From contig CALUYY010000001.1 in the NCBI GenBank assembly GCA_944325155.1, forward strand, positions 62,001 to 126,000: 64,000 nucleotides of DNA, in the 5' to 3' direction. The stretch comes from Candidatus Gastranaerophilales bacterium (GTDB lineage: Bacteria; Cyanobacteriota; Vampirovibrionia; Gastranaerophilales; Gastranaerophilaceae). The notes under the pieces are model-generated. The model did no database searches. It worked only from the letters and a program-made list of their open reading frames with translations, and had not been told where the DNA came from. Shown one piece after another: positions 41,901 through 50,732 of this stretch (positions are counted from its first letter, which is position 1; each line of letters opens with the position of its first letter). The position numbers and the translations under genes were made by a program.

Positions 41901-43525
41901 AATTTAATATAAACGCTTCCGTTTGTTAAAATCGAAGACAGCCCCTGCATTTTAACGGTTGCGTTATTTGTTTTAAATTCGCCGAATAATTCGGCTTTTT
42001 CCTTATTTCCTTTTGTCTTTAAGACGATTTCGCCCTCGCCCTTTAAATCCATATAAGGAATGGGGCCCAATTTAAGCGCAAGAATTTTTTGAAGAGGAAT
42101 TAATATGGATTGTGCAAATTCCATATCCAGAGGTTTATATGATTTAACGCTGAATTCGGCATATGGCATTTTTTTCATTTTTGTTTTGCCAAATACCGTT
42201 AAAAGCGCGTCATTGGGTGCTTTTGCAAAAACCGAGATAAAAATATTCCTGCCGTCAAACTCGCATTCGCCAAAAGACGCTTCGGCATTTTTCGGGCGGG
42301 AAACTATATAAACATCGTCAAATCTTAATTTTCCCTTAACGGAAAAATCATCAATATTTTTAAACCTGACATCGACCGAACCGTTTACAACGGCGTTTGC
42401 ATTATACAATTTTAAATTTTTAACGTAAGGTATTTGAAACGGAAATAAAGTATCCGGCGAAATATTTAAAAGTTTCGATAATTGCGTATCTTTAATTTTA
42501 ACGTTCAAAAAAGGCTCAATTTTATCAAATTCAAAACAGCGGCTGATTTTTCCGTCGCCCGATATATTAATTCCGTCCGACAATACATTAACCGAATTTA
42601 AAATAAGGTCCCTGCCCGAAAAATAATAATCGGATAAAATAACAACGGGTTTATCGGATTTTATCGTGTTTTTATCGTTCTTATAAATAAAATCATAATT
42701 AATATTATCCAAAGATAATAAAAGTTTTGAAGATTCGTTTTCATTTTTTGTAATCGATAAATTAACAATTGAATCTGTTGAATTAACGTTATATTTTTTA
42801 AGATAATCAGCTAAAAACGATGTATTAAAGCCGTTTAAAAGAATTTTGGAACGGTTAACCTTAACGGAATTTTTTGTGTTTTGACTGTCAAAATCAATAT
42901 AAAAATCGGATTTTAAATTTTTGCCGCCCGATAATATATTAATCGTACCCTGCGTTTCAAGTATAAATTTATTATTGATATCAAGCCCGTCCGATAAAAA
43001 ATAATCACCGTTAAATAAAATTTTATTATTATATAATTCATCTTCAAAATTAATTGAAAATCCGTCCGAGGTAATATTGAGTGCGGATAAATCGGGCTTA
43101 AGGAAAGAATTATTTTGAATTTGTATATAATTTAAAATATCAAAACTGCCGTCTTTATTTCTTTTAACGTTAACCGAGAATGAATTTAAGTAAATATCGC
43201 TGAATGAAATCTTTCGTTGTAACAGGGGGAGAATATTAATTTTAAATATAACTTCTTTTGCTTCAATAAACGGTTTTGAATTTTCATTAGAATTAATTGA
43301 AACATAAGGAGAATAAAAATTAAAAGACAGTCCCTTGAAAGATGCGTTAGTATCATTAATATTTAAAACAAGACCCGTATTTTTATAGACAATATGTTTT
43401 ATAAAATCAATGTCCGATAATTTGTTTTTTATATAAAAGCCTGAAATTATAAAAACAAAAATAAATAATACGGCAAAAACCGCAAAAAATTTCAAAACCC
43501 CTCTGAATTTAAATTTCTCCGCCAT
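38969..43525 (-). CDS. Giant AsmA/YhdP/TamB-like envelope protein
   Basis: 1518 aa from ATG 43525; an earlier in-frame start at 43540 is less likely. There is one N-terminal transmembrane helix (about residues 12-35), then a very long run of short beta strands with Asn/Ser/Lys-rich turns, typical of AsmA-like repeating beta-groove proteins. The C-terminal 150 residues (ADVDFEIIKGRLPKLGSIEYL, GLFGMTLNNVIDLLTPYK, GYFTVKDATIKGLKIYSQGD) fit an AsmA-like C-terminal domain. In other diderms such proteins bridge the periplasm and move phospholipids to the outer membrane. TATAAT lies 6 nt before ATG with no Shine-Dalgarno, so the mRNA is probably leaderless. Confidence 0.87.
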   Translation of the reverse strand: MAEKFKFRGVLKFFAVFAVLFIFVFIISGFYIKNKLSDIDFIKHIVYKNTGLVLNINDTNASFKGLSFNFYSPYVSINSNENSKPFIEAKEVIFKINILPLLQRKISFSDIYLNSFSVNVKRNKDGSFDILNYIQIQNNSFLKPDLSALNITSDGFSINFEDELYNNKILFNGDYFLSDGLDINNKFILETQGTINILSGGKNLKSDFYIDFDSQNTKNSVKVNRSKILLNGFNTSFLADYLKKYNVNSTDSIVNLSITKNENESSKLLLSLDNINYDFIYKNDKNTIKSDKPVVILSDYYFSGRDLILNSVNVLSDGINISGDGKISRCFEFDKIEPFLNVKIKDTQLSKLLNISPDTLFPFQIPYVKNLKLYNANAVVNGSVDVRFKNIDDFSVKGKLRFDDVYIVSRPKNAEASFGECEFDGRNIFISVFAKAPNDALLTVFGKTKMKKMPYAEFSVKSYKPLDMEFAQSILIPLQKILALKLGPIPYMDLKGEGEIVLKTKGNKEKAELFGEFKTNNATVKMQGLSSILTNGSVYIKFLGSDIIFKDAKGLINGSNTLISGTADTSGNLNVDVNVADINSKYAMNVAKTSDIVRKPLNGAKFLDSFNPVSGNIDFYLNISGNIPSDAVFGEQSDSVFAKGKILFKGVNLYVEPKIKADNLKGVLTFNNNAEFDLTSDIYNSSFKIKGTVEPKIKNGKIDNNAPSLLNINFVSDKILSSSVGQFLDDNIELFIPENRPFTLLLAKMFNKNKFNLIANVNTKGEVDQNADTLNLSGFDFSGDIQGVNYKGSDFYFAGGKINLDNKKAVFDNLKITMTGINFLMDGYIDKFASNKPYNDLKLTFQKGELKNYVNFISKLLPEKSSNIVKNFGRYRGSVEGKIKLRSDKITGAFFPQGVSFVDLKSDIPVNISDGGIKIKNDKTYFDGFNLLYGSTPVYFDGFIQTQGQNPEFNIFASTNIDEASCDRLINPYLQYPLLLSGESTVKGRIKGRLNSYTTYFSIVLNEGSDLSFMGLKFGDVRQKREISSKIRFFGNSGHIDYIRYFKYISSQNNKQTPYDLINVKGGVKLNKGNLVLNNLKLFTPNPAPVRFLNILFKKSLIKDGLFTSDLVLNGPVDNFITTGNINFSNVIVPMYESVIDDIKIVLNNKEGIADFKLFSFNTNADVKLNFENKLSLPVVINNVSVHSDSISIDNLMKAFSSLASTSNRNNSSIGINSMQNTMLTPSDIHVKKGSIAADKVLINNIEGENLKLDFSHSTDTSLKIDNASINIAGGSIKGNGSYKFDTGDVFVSSDIIDCDANELTKAFFNVDGQIYGSANGNVKLSINDFSSADYVKKINADVDFEIIKGRLPKLGSIEYLLRASNFFKSGLFGMTLNNVIDLLTPYKHGDFNKITGYFTVKDATIKGLKIYSQGDNLSTYTYGNYDILAGIADIEILGKLSKKVSSLLGPVGNASIVSILNTLTRNKVDELVKTEMLKNVNKVPLIDLKNDDFRLFNAKIQGEINADNIVKSFNWLN

Positions 43526-43531
43526 AAAATA

Positions 43532-43537
43532 ATTATA
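43532..43537 (-). promoter_or_regulatory. -10 box of the AsmA-like gene, leaderless type
   Basis: TATAAT on the minus strand, 6 nt before ATG 43525. A TTGCAA lies about 19 nt further upstream as a possible -35. The intergenic region to the divergent gene at 43593 is only 67 bp. Confidence 0.55.
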
Positions 43538-43592
43538 CAAAAAATAAACGCATTTTTTGCAAAAATTAAAAAAATAATTTAAAATTCTAAAT

Positions 43593-44147
43593 ATGAAAAA
43601 TATAGCTTACATTCTCTTAATTACAATATTTTCAATACTTTTATCCTTTCATACAAAAGCATATGCACAGACGGAGTATCTTTTAAAGGATATGTTTATA
43701 CCCGTTTATCCGACAAAAGTTTTATCATCATCGGTTCAGGAGGAAGGAGACGCTTTTTATTTTATAGTTCCGAATGATTTGTGGCTTGAAGAATATAAAA
43801 TAATTCCCAAAAACAGCATTATAAAAGCAAAAATAACCATGTTAAAAATGCCTCTGACGGGGATTAATGCCGCAATGGTAATTAAAACGGATGACATAAC
43901 TCTTCCGACAGGGGAAAAATATCCCCTAAAAGGAACAATTACCTATAAAGGCAACAGACAAATAGGTGGAGATTTAACCCCGCCCGCTTCATACAATAAA
44001 GCGCTTCATCCGAGAAAAGGACAATACTATAATGCGGTTCTTGCGCAATATGTCCCGAGCGGCGAATACGAATTCGGACAGCATGTAACAATTAAAACGG
44101 ATGAGATGCTCTATGTTGTTTTAGATGAAGATTTTATGCGCTTTTAA
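43593..44147 (+). CDS. Exported protein of unknown function
   Basis: 184 aa. A clear signal peptide (MKNIAYILLITIFSILLSFH, cleavage after AYA, about residue 25). The mature part is beta-rich, with PKNSIIKAKITMLKMPLTG and TLPTGEKYPLKGTITYKGN. This resembles the strand pattern of the next gene's product (PKGAIATVML, TPQGYNIPVNAVF), so the two may share a fold related to VirB10/TrbI-like beta-barrels; this is a weak match. It is periplasmic or outer-membrane associated. It lies 59 bp upstream of the 44207 gene, which has its own -10 box. Confidence 0.75.
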   Translation: MKNIAYILLITIFSILLSFHTKAYAQTEYLLKDMFIPVYPTKVLSSSVQEEGDAFYFIVPNDLWLEEYKIIPKNSIIKAKITMLKMPLTGINAAMVIKTDDITLPTGEKYPLKGTITYKGNRQIGGDLTPPASYNKALHPRKGQYYNAVLAQYVPSGEYEFGQHVTIKTDEMLYVVLDEDFMRF

Positions 44148-44206
44148 ATAAATATTCGGATTTGAATTATTTAATGTATAATGAATAAATAATGGAGGTT
44201 TTGAAG

Positions 44207-44935
44207 ATGAAAAAAATTACGGGTTTATGCACATTATGTGCGGTTTGCTTAACTTTAGGGCTTATGACAAATGAAGTCGGTGCCGCTAATTTTTCATACA
44301 CATCACCGAATAATACCTATAATTCCCAAACGGCAGGCAGCTTGCAGGGAAAAGTTACATACGTTCCAAAGGGTGCAATTGCAACCGTTATGCTCTCAAA
44401 TACTTTAAGCTCCGATTCAACAACGGTAGGCTCACCCGTCAGCGTTTCTCTTGTTAACGATTTTATGTACAACGGAAAATTAATAGCCTCAAAAGGAAGT
44501 GTTTTATCGGGCACCGTCATAAAAGCAAAAAAAGCGGGGTTCGGGAACAGAAACGGACAAATTCAGGTTATCTTCAATTCAATGACAACTCCCCAGGGAT
44601 ATAACATTCCCGTTAATGCCGTGTTTAAAACGGACGATAACTCGGGAATACTTAAAGGCGGAACCGCAAAAGACGGCGCAAAAGATTACGTTAAAAATAC
44701 CGCAATCGGTGCAGGCGCAGGCGCCGCACTCGGCACTGCAATGGGAGCATTATCTGACGGCTCTGTCGGAAAAGGTGCAATATACGGTACCGCAATCGGA
44801 GGCGGATTGGGCTTAATTAAAGGGACGGCAACAAAAGGTGATAATTTAACGGTGCCGTCGGGTGCATATCTTGATATATATTTCACGCAGCCAATCACAC
44901 TGTCTGCACCGGAAGAATATAAATATGAATATTAA
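44207..44935 (+). CDS. Exported beta-domain protein with glycine-zipper segment
   Basis: 242 aa from ATG 44207, chosen because GGAGG lies 8 nt upstream; an in-frame ATG at 44192 overlaps that site. TATAAT occurs upstream at 44177-44182. A signal peptide ends at about residue 27 (EVGAA). A beta domain of about 125 residues (VPKGAIATVMLSNTLSSDST, SKGSVLSGTVIKAKKAG) precedes a glycine zipper (GAGAGAALGTAMGAL, GGGLGLIKG; about 165-215). It looks like an outer-membrane or peptidoglycan-associated protein, and may partner with the TonB system encoded just downstream. Confidence 0.8.
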   Translation: MKKITGLCTLCAVCLTLGLMTNEVGAANFSYTSPNNTYNSQTAGSLQGKVTYVPKGAIATVMLSNTLSSDSTTVGSPVSVSLVNDFMYNGKLIASKGSVLSGTVIKAKKAGFGNRNGQIQVIFNSMTTPQGYNIPVNAVFKTDDNSGILKGGTAKDGAKDYVKNTAIGAGAGAALGTAMGALSDGSVGKGAIYGTAIGGGLGLIKGTATKGDNLTVPSGAYLDIYFTQPITLSAPEEYKYEY

Positions 44936-45018
44936 TATAAAAGCTTAAACAAATAGGCTATTTTAAATAAATCCAAGTTATTTAAAATAAAAAAGTAATA
45001 TAAAAATCAAGTAAAAAA

Positions 45019-46263
45019 ATGAACAACCGAACAAGCAATTTAAAAGAAGACAATAAAAATAAAGAAATAAAAACAAAAACTCTGCCGAACAGTTTCGAAG
45101 ATAGCGGCAGGGATTTTTGGAAATATTTTTTGCTGTCTGCGGTCCTTCATCCGCTTGCGGCTATTATACTTTGGGGAGGCTTTTGGGTTCTTATTTTGCT
45201 TGGAATTCATAATCCGCTTGCAAACAGACCCGAATGGAAAACAAAAGATATTGAATTTGTTTTAACAATGAATGAAGCAGACCCGATTAATAAAAATACA
45301 AAATACCGCTCGGACAGAAATTCGCGCGCCGGAGGAAAGCATGACCCGACAAGAAAAGTTTCAATGCCATCCCCCGCACCCTCAAGCGCACCTGCACCCG
45401 CAAAAATGCAGCAGGCTCCAAAAGCACCGCCCGCACCAAAACAGCAAATAAAAAAACAAACGCCAGCTCAACAACCAAAAGTTCAACAGGCACCCAAAAA
45501 ACAAACAACATCGGCGCCAAAACCGAAAGTTACGCAGGCGCCCGTGCCAAAGGCGCCTTCAAAACCGTCCGTACCTAATGCACCGGTACAAAGACCGGTT
45601 TTAAAACCTGCGCCTGTAACGCCGAAACCGCAAATGCCAAAACTTGCAAAAGCACCTTCAAGTCCTTTTAAAATTGATGTGCCAAAAACTATGGCACCTG
45701 TGGGTAAGGGCTTTTCAACTTCAACGGGTACCTCAAATTCAGGCGGCGGAGGCGGCGGCGCACAGGGAACATCAACCGCCAAAACCGCAGGATCGGGTAT
45801 GGTGGGAATGCCTGCACCGCAATTTTCAACCTCCAGAGGCACCTCATCAAGAGGCTCTTCATCGGGCTCCCCCGGTTCAAACGGCAGAGGAACATACGGA
45901 ACGGGTAATATGGGAAATCCCGGTCCCGGCAACCCTTCGGGCGCACCCGGAATTGATGCCATCAGATCACCTCAATGGGGACCTTACATGAGAGAATTGG
46001 AATCGAAAATTAAACGCAACTGGCACCCGCCAAAAGGCGATACTTCAAAAAGAGTTGTGCTTTTATTCAAAGTCGGCAAAAGAGGCGAACTTTTATCGGT
46101 CAAAGTTGCAAAGACATCCGGATCGCAATCAAACGATCAGGCAGCAATTTCAGCCGTCCAGATGTCCGCTCCGTTCAGAGCGCTTCCGCCCGAATTTACG
46201 GGAACAAGCGTTGAAATTGAATTTACGTTTGATTATAACGTACTTGGAGCAAGTTACAGATAA
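45019..46263 (+). CDS. TonB/TolA-like energy transducer
   Basis: 414 aa. A cytoplasmic head of about 35 residues, one transmembrane helix (about 36-63), then a long Pro/Ala/Lys/Gln-rich spacer (about 110-215) and a Gly/Ser/Thr-rich stretch (about 225-305). The C-terminal TonB-type domain has YMRELESKIKRNWHPPKG, VVLLFKVGKRGELLSVKVAKTSGS and ALPPEFTGTSVEIEFTF. It couples inner-membrane proton motive force to outer-membrane events. ExbB, ExbD and a second ExbD follow directly. The spacer is long enough to cross the periplasm. Confidence 0.9.
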   Translation: MNNRTSNLKEDNKNKEIKTKTLPNSFEDSGRDFWKYFLLSAVLHPLAAIILWGGFWVLILLGIHNPLANRPEWKTKDIEFVLTMNEADPINKNTKYRSDRNSRAGGKHDPTRKVSMPSPAPSSAPAPAKMQQAPKAPPAPKQQIKKQTPAQQPKVQQAPKKQTTSAPKPKVTQAPVPKAPSKPSVPNAPVQRPVLKPAPVTPKPQMPKLAKAPSSPFKIDVPKTMAPVGKGFSTSTGTSNSGGGGGGAQGTSTAKTAGSGMVGMPAPQFSTSRGTSSRGSSSGSPGSNGRGTYGTGNMGNPGPGNPSGAPGIDAIRSPQWGPYMRELESKIKRNWHPPKGDTSKRVVLLFKVGKRGELLSVKVAKTSGSQSNDQAAISAVQMSAPFRALPPEFTGTSVEIEFTFDYNVLGASYR

Positions 46264-46287
46264 TATAATGATAGGGGAAAATAAAAA

Positions 46288-46935
46288 ATGGAACTTTTAA
46301 TTAAATCGTTTTTACTTGATTGGCCTGTTTTGACGCCGATTTTAATCTGTTCGTTTCTGGTTATTGCGGTTGCAATTGAAAAAATCAGATACTACAACAA
46401 AAATAAACGTGATATAGGGCAATTTATCCAAAACCTTCAATTGGCACTTGCAAAAAATAACATAGGACAGGCAAGACAACTGTCAAATAACCTTGGCGGC
46501 ATAATTTCAGAAATGACCGAAGAGGGCTTAAGAATTTACACAGAACAAAGAGCAGGGTTTTCAAGAGCATACGACATATCAAGCTCGCTTGCTTCAAGGA
46601 AACTTGAAAAACACCTTAATATTTTAGGCACAATAGGCGGCGTTGCTCCGTTTCTGGGGTTATTCGGAACGGTTGTCAGAATTTTATACACATTCCAGGA
46701 TTTAGCCACAAAAGGAAATCAATCCGCAGAAGTTGCAACGGGTATCGCATCGGCTCTTGTTGCAACGGCATTCGGTCTTGGAGTTGCCATTGTCGCCGTT
46801 ATTTTATACAACTATTTCCAAAGCGTGGTTACAAGATTTGAAAGCGATTTCAAACTAATTAAACTCGTATTTTTAAGCTTTATTGATTCGGATGAAGAAG
46901 TTCATGCGGATGAAGCGGGAACAATGGCAATTTAG
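46288..46935 (+). CDS. exbB: ExbB/TolQ-type proton channel subunit
   Basis: 215 aa, with AGGGGAAAA before ATG. Three transmembrane helices (about 12-32, 108-130, 150-175) and the family segment LNILGTIGGVAPFLGLFGTV, then GIASALVATAFGLGVAIVAV. It forms the pentameric channel that, with ExbD dimers, powers the TonB-like protein encoded 24 bp upstream. ExbB and TolQ cannot be separated by sequence alone; the absence of Pal/TolB nearby favours the ExbB reading. Confidence 0.93.
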   Translation: MELLIKSFLLDWPVLTPILICSFLVIAVAIEKIRYYNKNKRDIGQFIQNLQLALAKNNIGQARQLSNNLGGIISEMTEEGLRIYTEQRAGFSRAYDISSSLASRKLEKHLNILGTIGGVAPFLGLFGTVVRILYTFQDLATKGNQSAEVATGIASALVATAFGLGVAIVAVILYNYFQSVVTRFESDFKLIKLVFLSFIDSDEEVHADEAGTMAI

Positions 46936-46947
46936 GATTAAATTATT

Positions 46948-47403
46948 ATGTCAATCAAAGTAAGCAAAGAAACGGGCGGCAAAAAGCAGACGTTTAACGA
47001 AATAAATATAACGCCTTTAACGGATATTTTCCTTGTGCTTTTAATCATTATGATGGTTATAGCGCCGAGCTTTCAATCAATAGACAATAACATTAAAATG
47101 CCCGAAATTTCATCCGGTACGGGAATTGAAGAACAAAACACAAATATTTCCGTTACCAAAAACGGCGAAATTTTCTTAAACTCAGAAAAAATATCCGAAG
47201 AGTCGCTTGAAGAAAAATTGAACACTCTGGTTGAACAAAACGAAGCAAAAGAAGTTATAGTAAGAGCGGACAAAGAAGCAAAAAGTTCAAAAATTTTAAG
47301 CATAATGAATGCCGCCCAAAATGCGGGATACAAAAAACTCATTGTAGCGGGCGAACCCTTATCAAAACAAGAACAGGAAGAACTAGAAAAGAACAATAAA
47401 TAA
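46948..47403 (+). CDS. exbD: ExbD/TolR-type subunit, copy 1
   Basis: 151 aa. The N-terminal segment FNEINITPLTDIFLVLL, with the conserved proton-path Asp in its single transmembrane helix, is followed by a periplasmic ExbD domain (TKNGEIFLNSEKISEESL, VIVRADKEAKSSKILSIMNA). The first 25 codons of the core are identical in DNA to those of the next gene. It overlaps the second copy by 1 nt (TAATG). Confidence 0.92.
   Translation: MSIKVSKETGGKKQTFNEINITPLTDIFLVLLIIMMVIAPSFQSIDNNIKMPEISSGTGIEEQNTNISVTKNGEIFLNSEKISEESLEEKLNTLVEQNEAKEVIVRADKEAKSSKILSIMNAAQNAGYKKLIVAGEPLSKQEQEELEKNNK
46993..47066 (+). repeat. 74-bp block identical in both exbD genes
   Basis: From TTTAACGAAATAAATATAAC to GTTATAGCGCC the 74 bases at 46993-47066 equal those at 47418-47491. 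The rest of the two genes has diverged strongly, so the block looks like the result of gene conversion or strong DNA-level constraint. Confidence 0.85.
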
Positions 47404-47792
47404 TGAAAAGACCGACATTTAACGAAATAAATATAACGCCTTTAACGGATATTTTCCTTGTGCTTTTAATCATTATGATGGTTATAGCGCCCATGCTTGA
47501 CCAGCAGGGCTTAAAACTTGCAATCCCCGAATATGTCGAGCAAAACGAACAAAACCAAAATGAAGAATCCAAAATTTTAACGGTTATTGTTGATGAAAAT
47601 AATAATTACTATATAGATGATGTTCAAATTCCCGTAAATAATCTGAAAGATGAAATAACCCAAAGAACAAAAATTCTAAATGAAGGGCTTATGATTGAAG
47701 TTATGGGCAATTCAAACCACGGCGCCGTTGTTAAATTAATGGATATTGCAAGAAATACGGGTGTAAAGGCAATTTCAATAACCGAAATTTAA
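47403..47792 (+). CDS. exbD: ExbD/TolR-type subunit, copy 2
   Basis: 129 aa, starting within the stop of copy 1 (TAATG). It has the same FNEINITPLTDIFLVLL transmembrane segment and a shorter, divergent periplasmic domain (LTVIVDENNNYYIDDVQIPV, VVKLMDIARNTGVKAISI). Two different ExbD subunits could form a heterodimer in one ExbB pentamer. The operon order is tonB-like, exbB, exbD, exbD. Confidence 0.92.
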   Translation: MKRPTFNEINITPLTDIFLVLLIIMMVIAPMLDQQGLKLAIPEYVEQNEQNQNEESKILTVIVDENNNYYIDDVQIPVNNLKDEITQRTKILNEGLMIEVMGNSNHGAVVKLMDIARNTGVKAISITEI

Positions 47793-47813
47793 ATAAAAAG
47801 GAATATAAAGGAA

Positions 47814-48752
47814 GTGAAAAAATTAATTGTAGCGGCAGTTATTATACTGTTTTTTGCATCAATCTTTCAATGTTTAAAAAGTATAGAACAATTGAACACG
47901 CCTTTATCGTTCACTCATTCAAAAAAACTGCAAATAAAACGCAAAAAACAAGGGGAAATTCCGTATAAAAATATGAAAAATACAGCGGACATTCTCTGGG
48001 TGAATCTTCCGAGCGAATATAACAATCTGACCAAAAAAGAAATATATGATTTGAGAAAAAAATACGTACAAGATTCAATTTTTGCATATGAAAATTATGA
48101 ACCGTCCGAAGCGGTTTTTGGCGCAATTGAAGATTATAAACCATGGTATGGTCTTGATTATTACTACTGCGTTGCATATTACAAAGGCAAGCCCGAACTG
48201 ATATCGGGACCTTCCGAAGAAAGCAGATATATAAATAACCCGTCAATGCTTGTGGGATACAATTGCGGCGGAATTATGCCCGATGAAAATCATCTTGATA
48301 TATGCAAACAAAAAAATCTTGATTTGCCGAGATACCTGCAGGCAACAAAAACAGGAAAAACAAAGGCAATAATCCGCGCCAAGCATTTGTTGCCCAAACA
48401 TGGACAGTATTGCAGCCTTGTCGGATTAAACGCAAGAGATTTAGGCTACAATTATGCATATGTTGATAAGGCAATAAATGTTAAATTTGATAATAAAATA
48501 AATATAACAAATAAAATACACACATTTAAAGATTTTCTTCACACGGGATACAGCTGTCAAATAAAAGGAGGATGCACCAATTCATCCCCTCTGCAAAACG
48601 AATTGCTTTTTCTGCTTGATAAAGATAAAGAAGCAACCATCGGAATAAAATTATGGGCAGAAAAACCGGAAAACATAAATACCCCTGAAGACATTTACTA
48701 TGAGATAGATATACAAAAAAAAGATAAAAATATGGGCTATTACAGAAAATAA
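47814..48752 (+). CDS. Membrane-anchored or exported protein of unknown function
   Basis: 312 aa from a GTG start; AAGGA sites lie just upstream. One hydrophobic N-terminal segment (about residues 4-20) could be a signal anchor. The rest has several Cys residues (YYYCVAYY, YNCGGIMP, YCSLVGLN, YSCQIKGGCTN) that may form disulfides in the periplasm. No family is recognised. It follows the exbD genes by 21 bp and ends at a strong terminator, so it is probably the last gene of the TonB-like operon. Confidence 0.75.
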   Translation: MKKLIVAAVIILFFASIFQCLKSIEQLNTPLSFTHSKKLQIKRKKQGEIPYKNMKNTADILWVNLPSEYNNLTKKEIYDLRKKYVQDSIFAYENYEPSEAVFGAIEDYKPWYGLDYYYCVAYYKGKPELISGPSEESRYINNPSMLVGYNCGGIMPDENHLDICKQKNLDLPRYLQATKTGKTKAIIRAKHLLPKHGQYCSLVGLNARDLGYNYAYVDKAINVKFDNKINITNKIHTFKDFLHTGYSCQIKGGCTNSSPLQNELLFLLDKDKEATIGIKLWAEKPENINTPEDIYYEIDIQKKDKNMGYYRK

Positions 48753-48777
48753 GAAGGGCTTAGACCCTTCTTATTTT
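48746..48777. terminator. Bidirectional Rho-independent terminator
   Basis: AAAATAAGAAGGG (48746-48758), loop CTTAGA, CCCTTCTTATTTT (48765-48777): a 13-bp perfect stem ending in A/T runs on both strands. It lies exactly between two convergent genes and overlaps both stop codons. Confidence 0.88.
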
Positions 48778-50092
48778 AAGCTATATCTTCATTTGCCTTA
48801 GTTTCCGTTTGAATGGTCGGAAGCTTTATGATTTCTGCCACATTGCATTTTTTCCTGACCAAATCAGCCGTAACAGTAAATGTTTTAATGTCAGAATTTG
48901 AAGGCACATCATACATAACATCAATCATTATTTCTTCAACGATTGATCTTAGCGCCCTTGCGCCCGTTTTTCTTTTAATTGCCTCCTGGGCGATTAAATC
49001 AATTGCCTCTTTATCAAATTTCAAATCAACATTATCCATTTTCATTAAACATTGATATTGTTTAACGATAGCGTTTTTCGGTTCGGTTAAAATCATCTTT
49101 AGGGTATCTTCATCCAAAGGATCCAATACCGTATAAACGGGAATTCTTCCTATAAATTCCGGGATTAAACCGAATTTTAAAAGATCATCCGGCTGTAATT
49201 TCTTTAATAGTTTTTGGGCCTGAAGTTCTTTTTCTTTTTGACTGACAGGCTTTGAACCAAATCCTATTGCCATGCCGTCGCCGCATCTGTGCTCTACTAT
49301 TTTTTCCAAGCCCACAAATGCACCGCCCACAATAAACAAAATATTTGCGGTATTTATCTGGATAAATTCCTGATGAGGATGTTTTCTTCCGCCCTGCGGG
49401 GGAACGTTTGCAACCGTTCCTTCAATCATTTTTAACAGCGCCTGCTGAACGCCTTCGCCTGAAACATCTCTTGTAATTGAAGGGTTTTCGGATTTTCTTG
49501 CGATTTTATCGATTTCATCAATATAAATAATTCCACGCTCTGCCTTTTGCGCGTTATAATCTGCGGCCTGATAAAGTCTTAATAAAATATTTTCAACATC
49601 ATCGCCGACATATCCCGCTTCGGTTAAAGTGGTAGCGTCCGCAACGGCAAAAGGAACGTTAAGCATTTTAGCCAATGTCTGTGCAAGCAGAGTTTTACCC
49701 GAACCGGTCGGGCCCACAAGCAAAATATTGCTTTTTTGAATTTCGACATCATTTTCTTTTTTATCCGATGTCATATTATGGGCAATTCTTTTATAGTGGT
49801 TATATACAGCAACCGATAATACTTTTTTGGCATCATCCTGACCCACTATATGCTGATCTAAGAACTCTTTAATCTCCTGAGGCTTGGGAACGGATTCAAC
49901 AGCCTGTTCAATATCTGAAACTTTATCTTCCTGCTTATTAACGTTAAAAAGTTCTTCATCAAGAATTTCATTGCAAAGTTCGATACATTCATCGCAAATG
50001 CAAACATCCGGCCCTGCAATTAATTTTTTTACCTGATCTTGTGTCTTTCCGCAAAAAGAACACTTTAAATTAGGATCGTCATTTTTTGCCAT
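48776..50092 (-). CDS. clpX: ClpX, ATP-dependent unfoldase
   Basis: 438 aa. An N-terminal C4 zinc finger ([18 protein letters not shown]), Walker A GPTGSGKT, Walker [10 protein letters not shown], and the C-terminal AAA lid ([17 protein letters not shown]). It unfolds tagged substrates and feeds them to ClpP. It lies 27 bp downstream of clpP in the order tig-clpP-clpX. It ends at the bidirectional terminator. Confidence 0.98.
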   Translation of the reverse strand: MAKNDDPNLKCSFCGKTQDQVKKLIAGPDVCICDECIELCNEILDEELFNVNKQEDKVSDIEQAVESVPKPQEIKEFLDQHIVGQDDAKKVLSVAVYNHYKRIAHNMTSDKKENDVEIQKSNILLVGPTGSGKTLLAQTLAKMLNVPFAVADATTLTEAGYVGDDVENILLRLYQAADYNAQKAERGIIYIDEIDKIARKSENPSITRDVSGEGVQQALLKMIEGTVANVPPQGGRKHPHQEFIQINTANILFIVGGAFVGLEKIVEHRCGDGMAIGFGSKPVSQKEKELQAQKLLKKLQPDDLLKFGLIPEFIGRIPVYTVLDPLDEDTLKMILTEPKNAIVKQYQCLMKMDNVDLKFDKEAIDLIAQEAIKRKTGARALRSIVEEIMIDVMYDVPSNSDIKTFTVTADLVRKKCNVAEIIKLPTIQTETKANEDIA

Positions 50093-50119
50093 AGTCTTGT
50101 TAACTCCTAAATTGACATA

Positions 50120-50707
50120 TTAAACACTGTCTTTAGAAATAATTTTATCAATCATTCCGTATTCCAGTGCTTCTTCCGGGGTCATAATATAATCTCTGTC
50201 GGTATCTTTTTCGATTTTTTTCAACGTTTGCCCCGTATTTTGAGATAAAATTTCGTTTAAAGCTTTTTTAATTCTTATTATTTCGGCAGCCTGAATTTCA
50301 ATATCCGTTGCCTGTCCCTGCGCACCGCCCAAAGGCTGGTGAATTAAAACTCTTGAATGCGGAAGCGCAAGACGCTTGCCTTTTGTACCTGATGACAAAA
50401 GAAAAGCGCCCATGCTGGCAGCCTGGCCGAGACAAATAGTCGAAACATCCGATCTTATGTGCTGCATTGTATCATATATAGCAAAACCTGCCGTAACGGA
50501 GCCGCCCGGAGAATTAATGTAGAGCATAATATCTTTTTCGGGATTCTCGGAATCCAATAAAAGAAGCTGTGCTACAACCAGATTTGCAACCATATCATCA
50601 ATCGGAGTTCCTAAAAATATAATTCTTTCTCTTAAAAGTCTTGAAAAAATATCAAAACTTCTCTCGCCTCTGGATGATTGTTCAACTACGACAGGTACGA
50701 AACTCAT
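50120..50707 (-). CDS. clpP: ClpP, ATP-dependent protease subunit
   Basis: 195 aa. The catalytic triad is S98 ([11 protein letters not shown]), H123 ([10 protein letters not shown]) and D172 (DTDRDYIM). The N-terminal axial-loop segment ([20 protein letters not shown]) is typical. It forms the proteolytic barrel with ClpX. A GAAAGGAA site precedes ATG. It is 25 bp downstream of tig. Confidence 0.98.
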   Translation of the reverse strand: MSFVPVVVEQSSRGERSFDIFSRLLRERIIFLGTPIDDMVANLVVAQLLLLDSENPEKDIMLYINSPGGSVTAGFAIYDTMQHIRSDVSTICLGQAASMGAFLLSSGTKGKRLALPHSRVLIHQPLGGAQGQATDIEIQAAEIIRIKKALNEILSQNTGQTLKKIEKDTDRDYIMTPEEALEYGMIDKIISKDSV

Positions 50708-50732
50708 TTATAAATTCCTTTCATAACTAATA

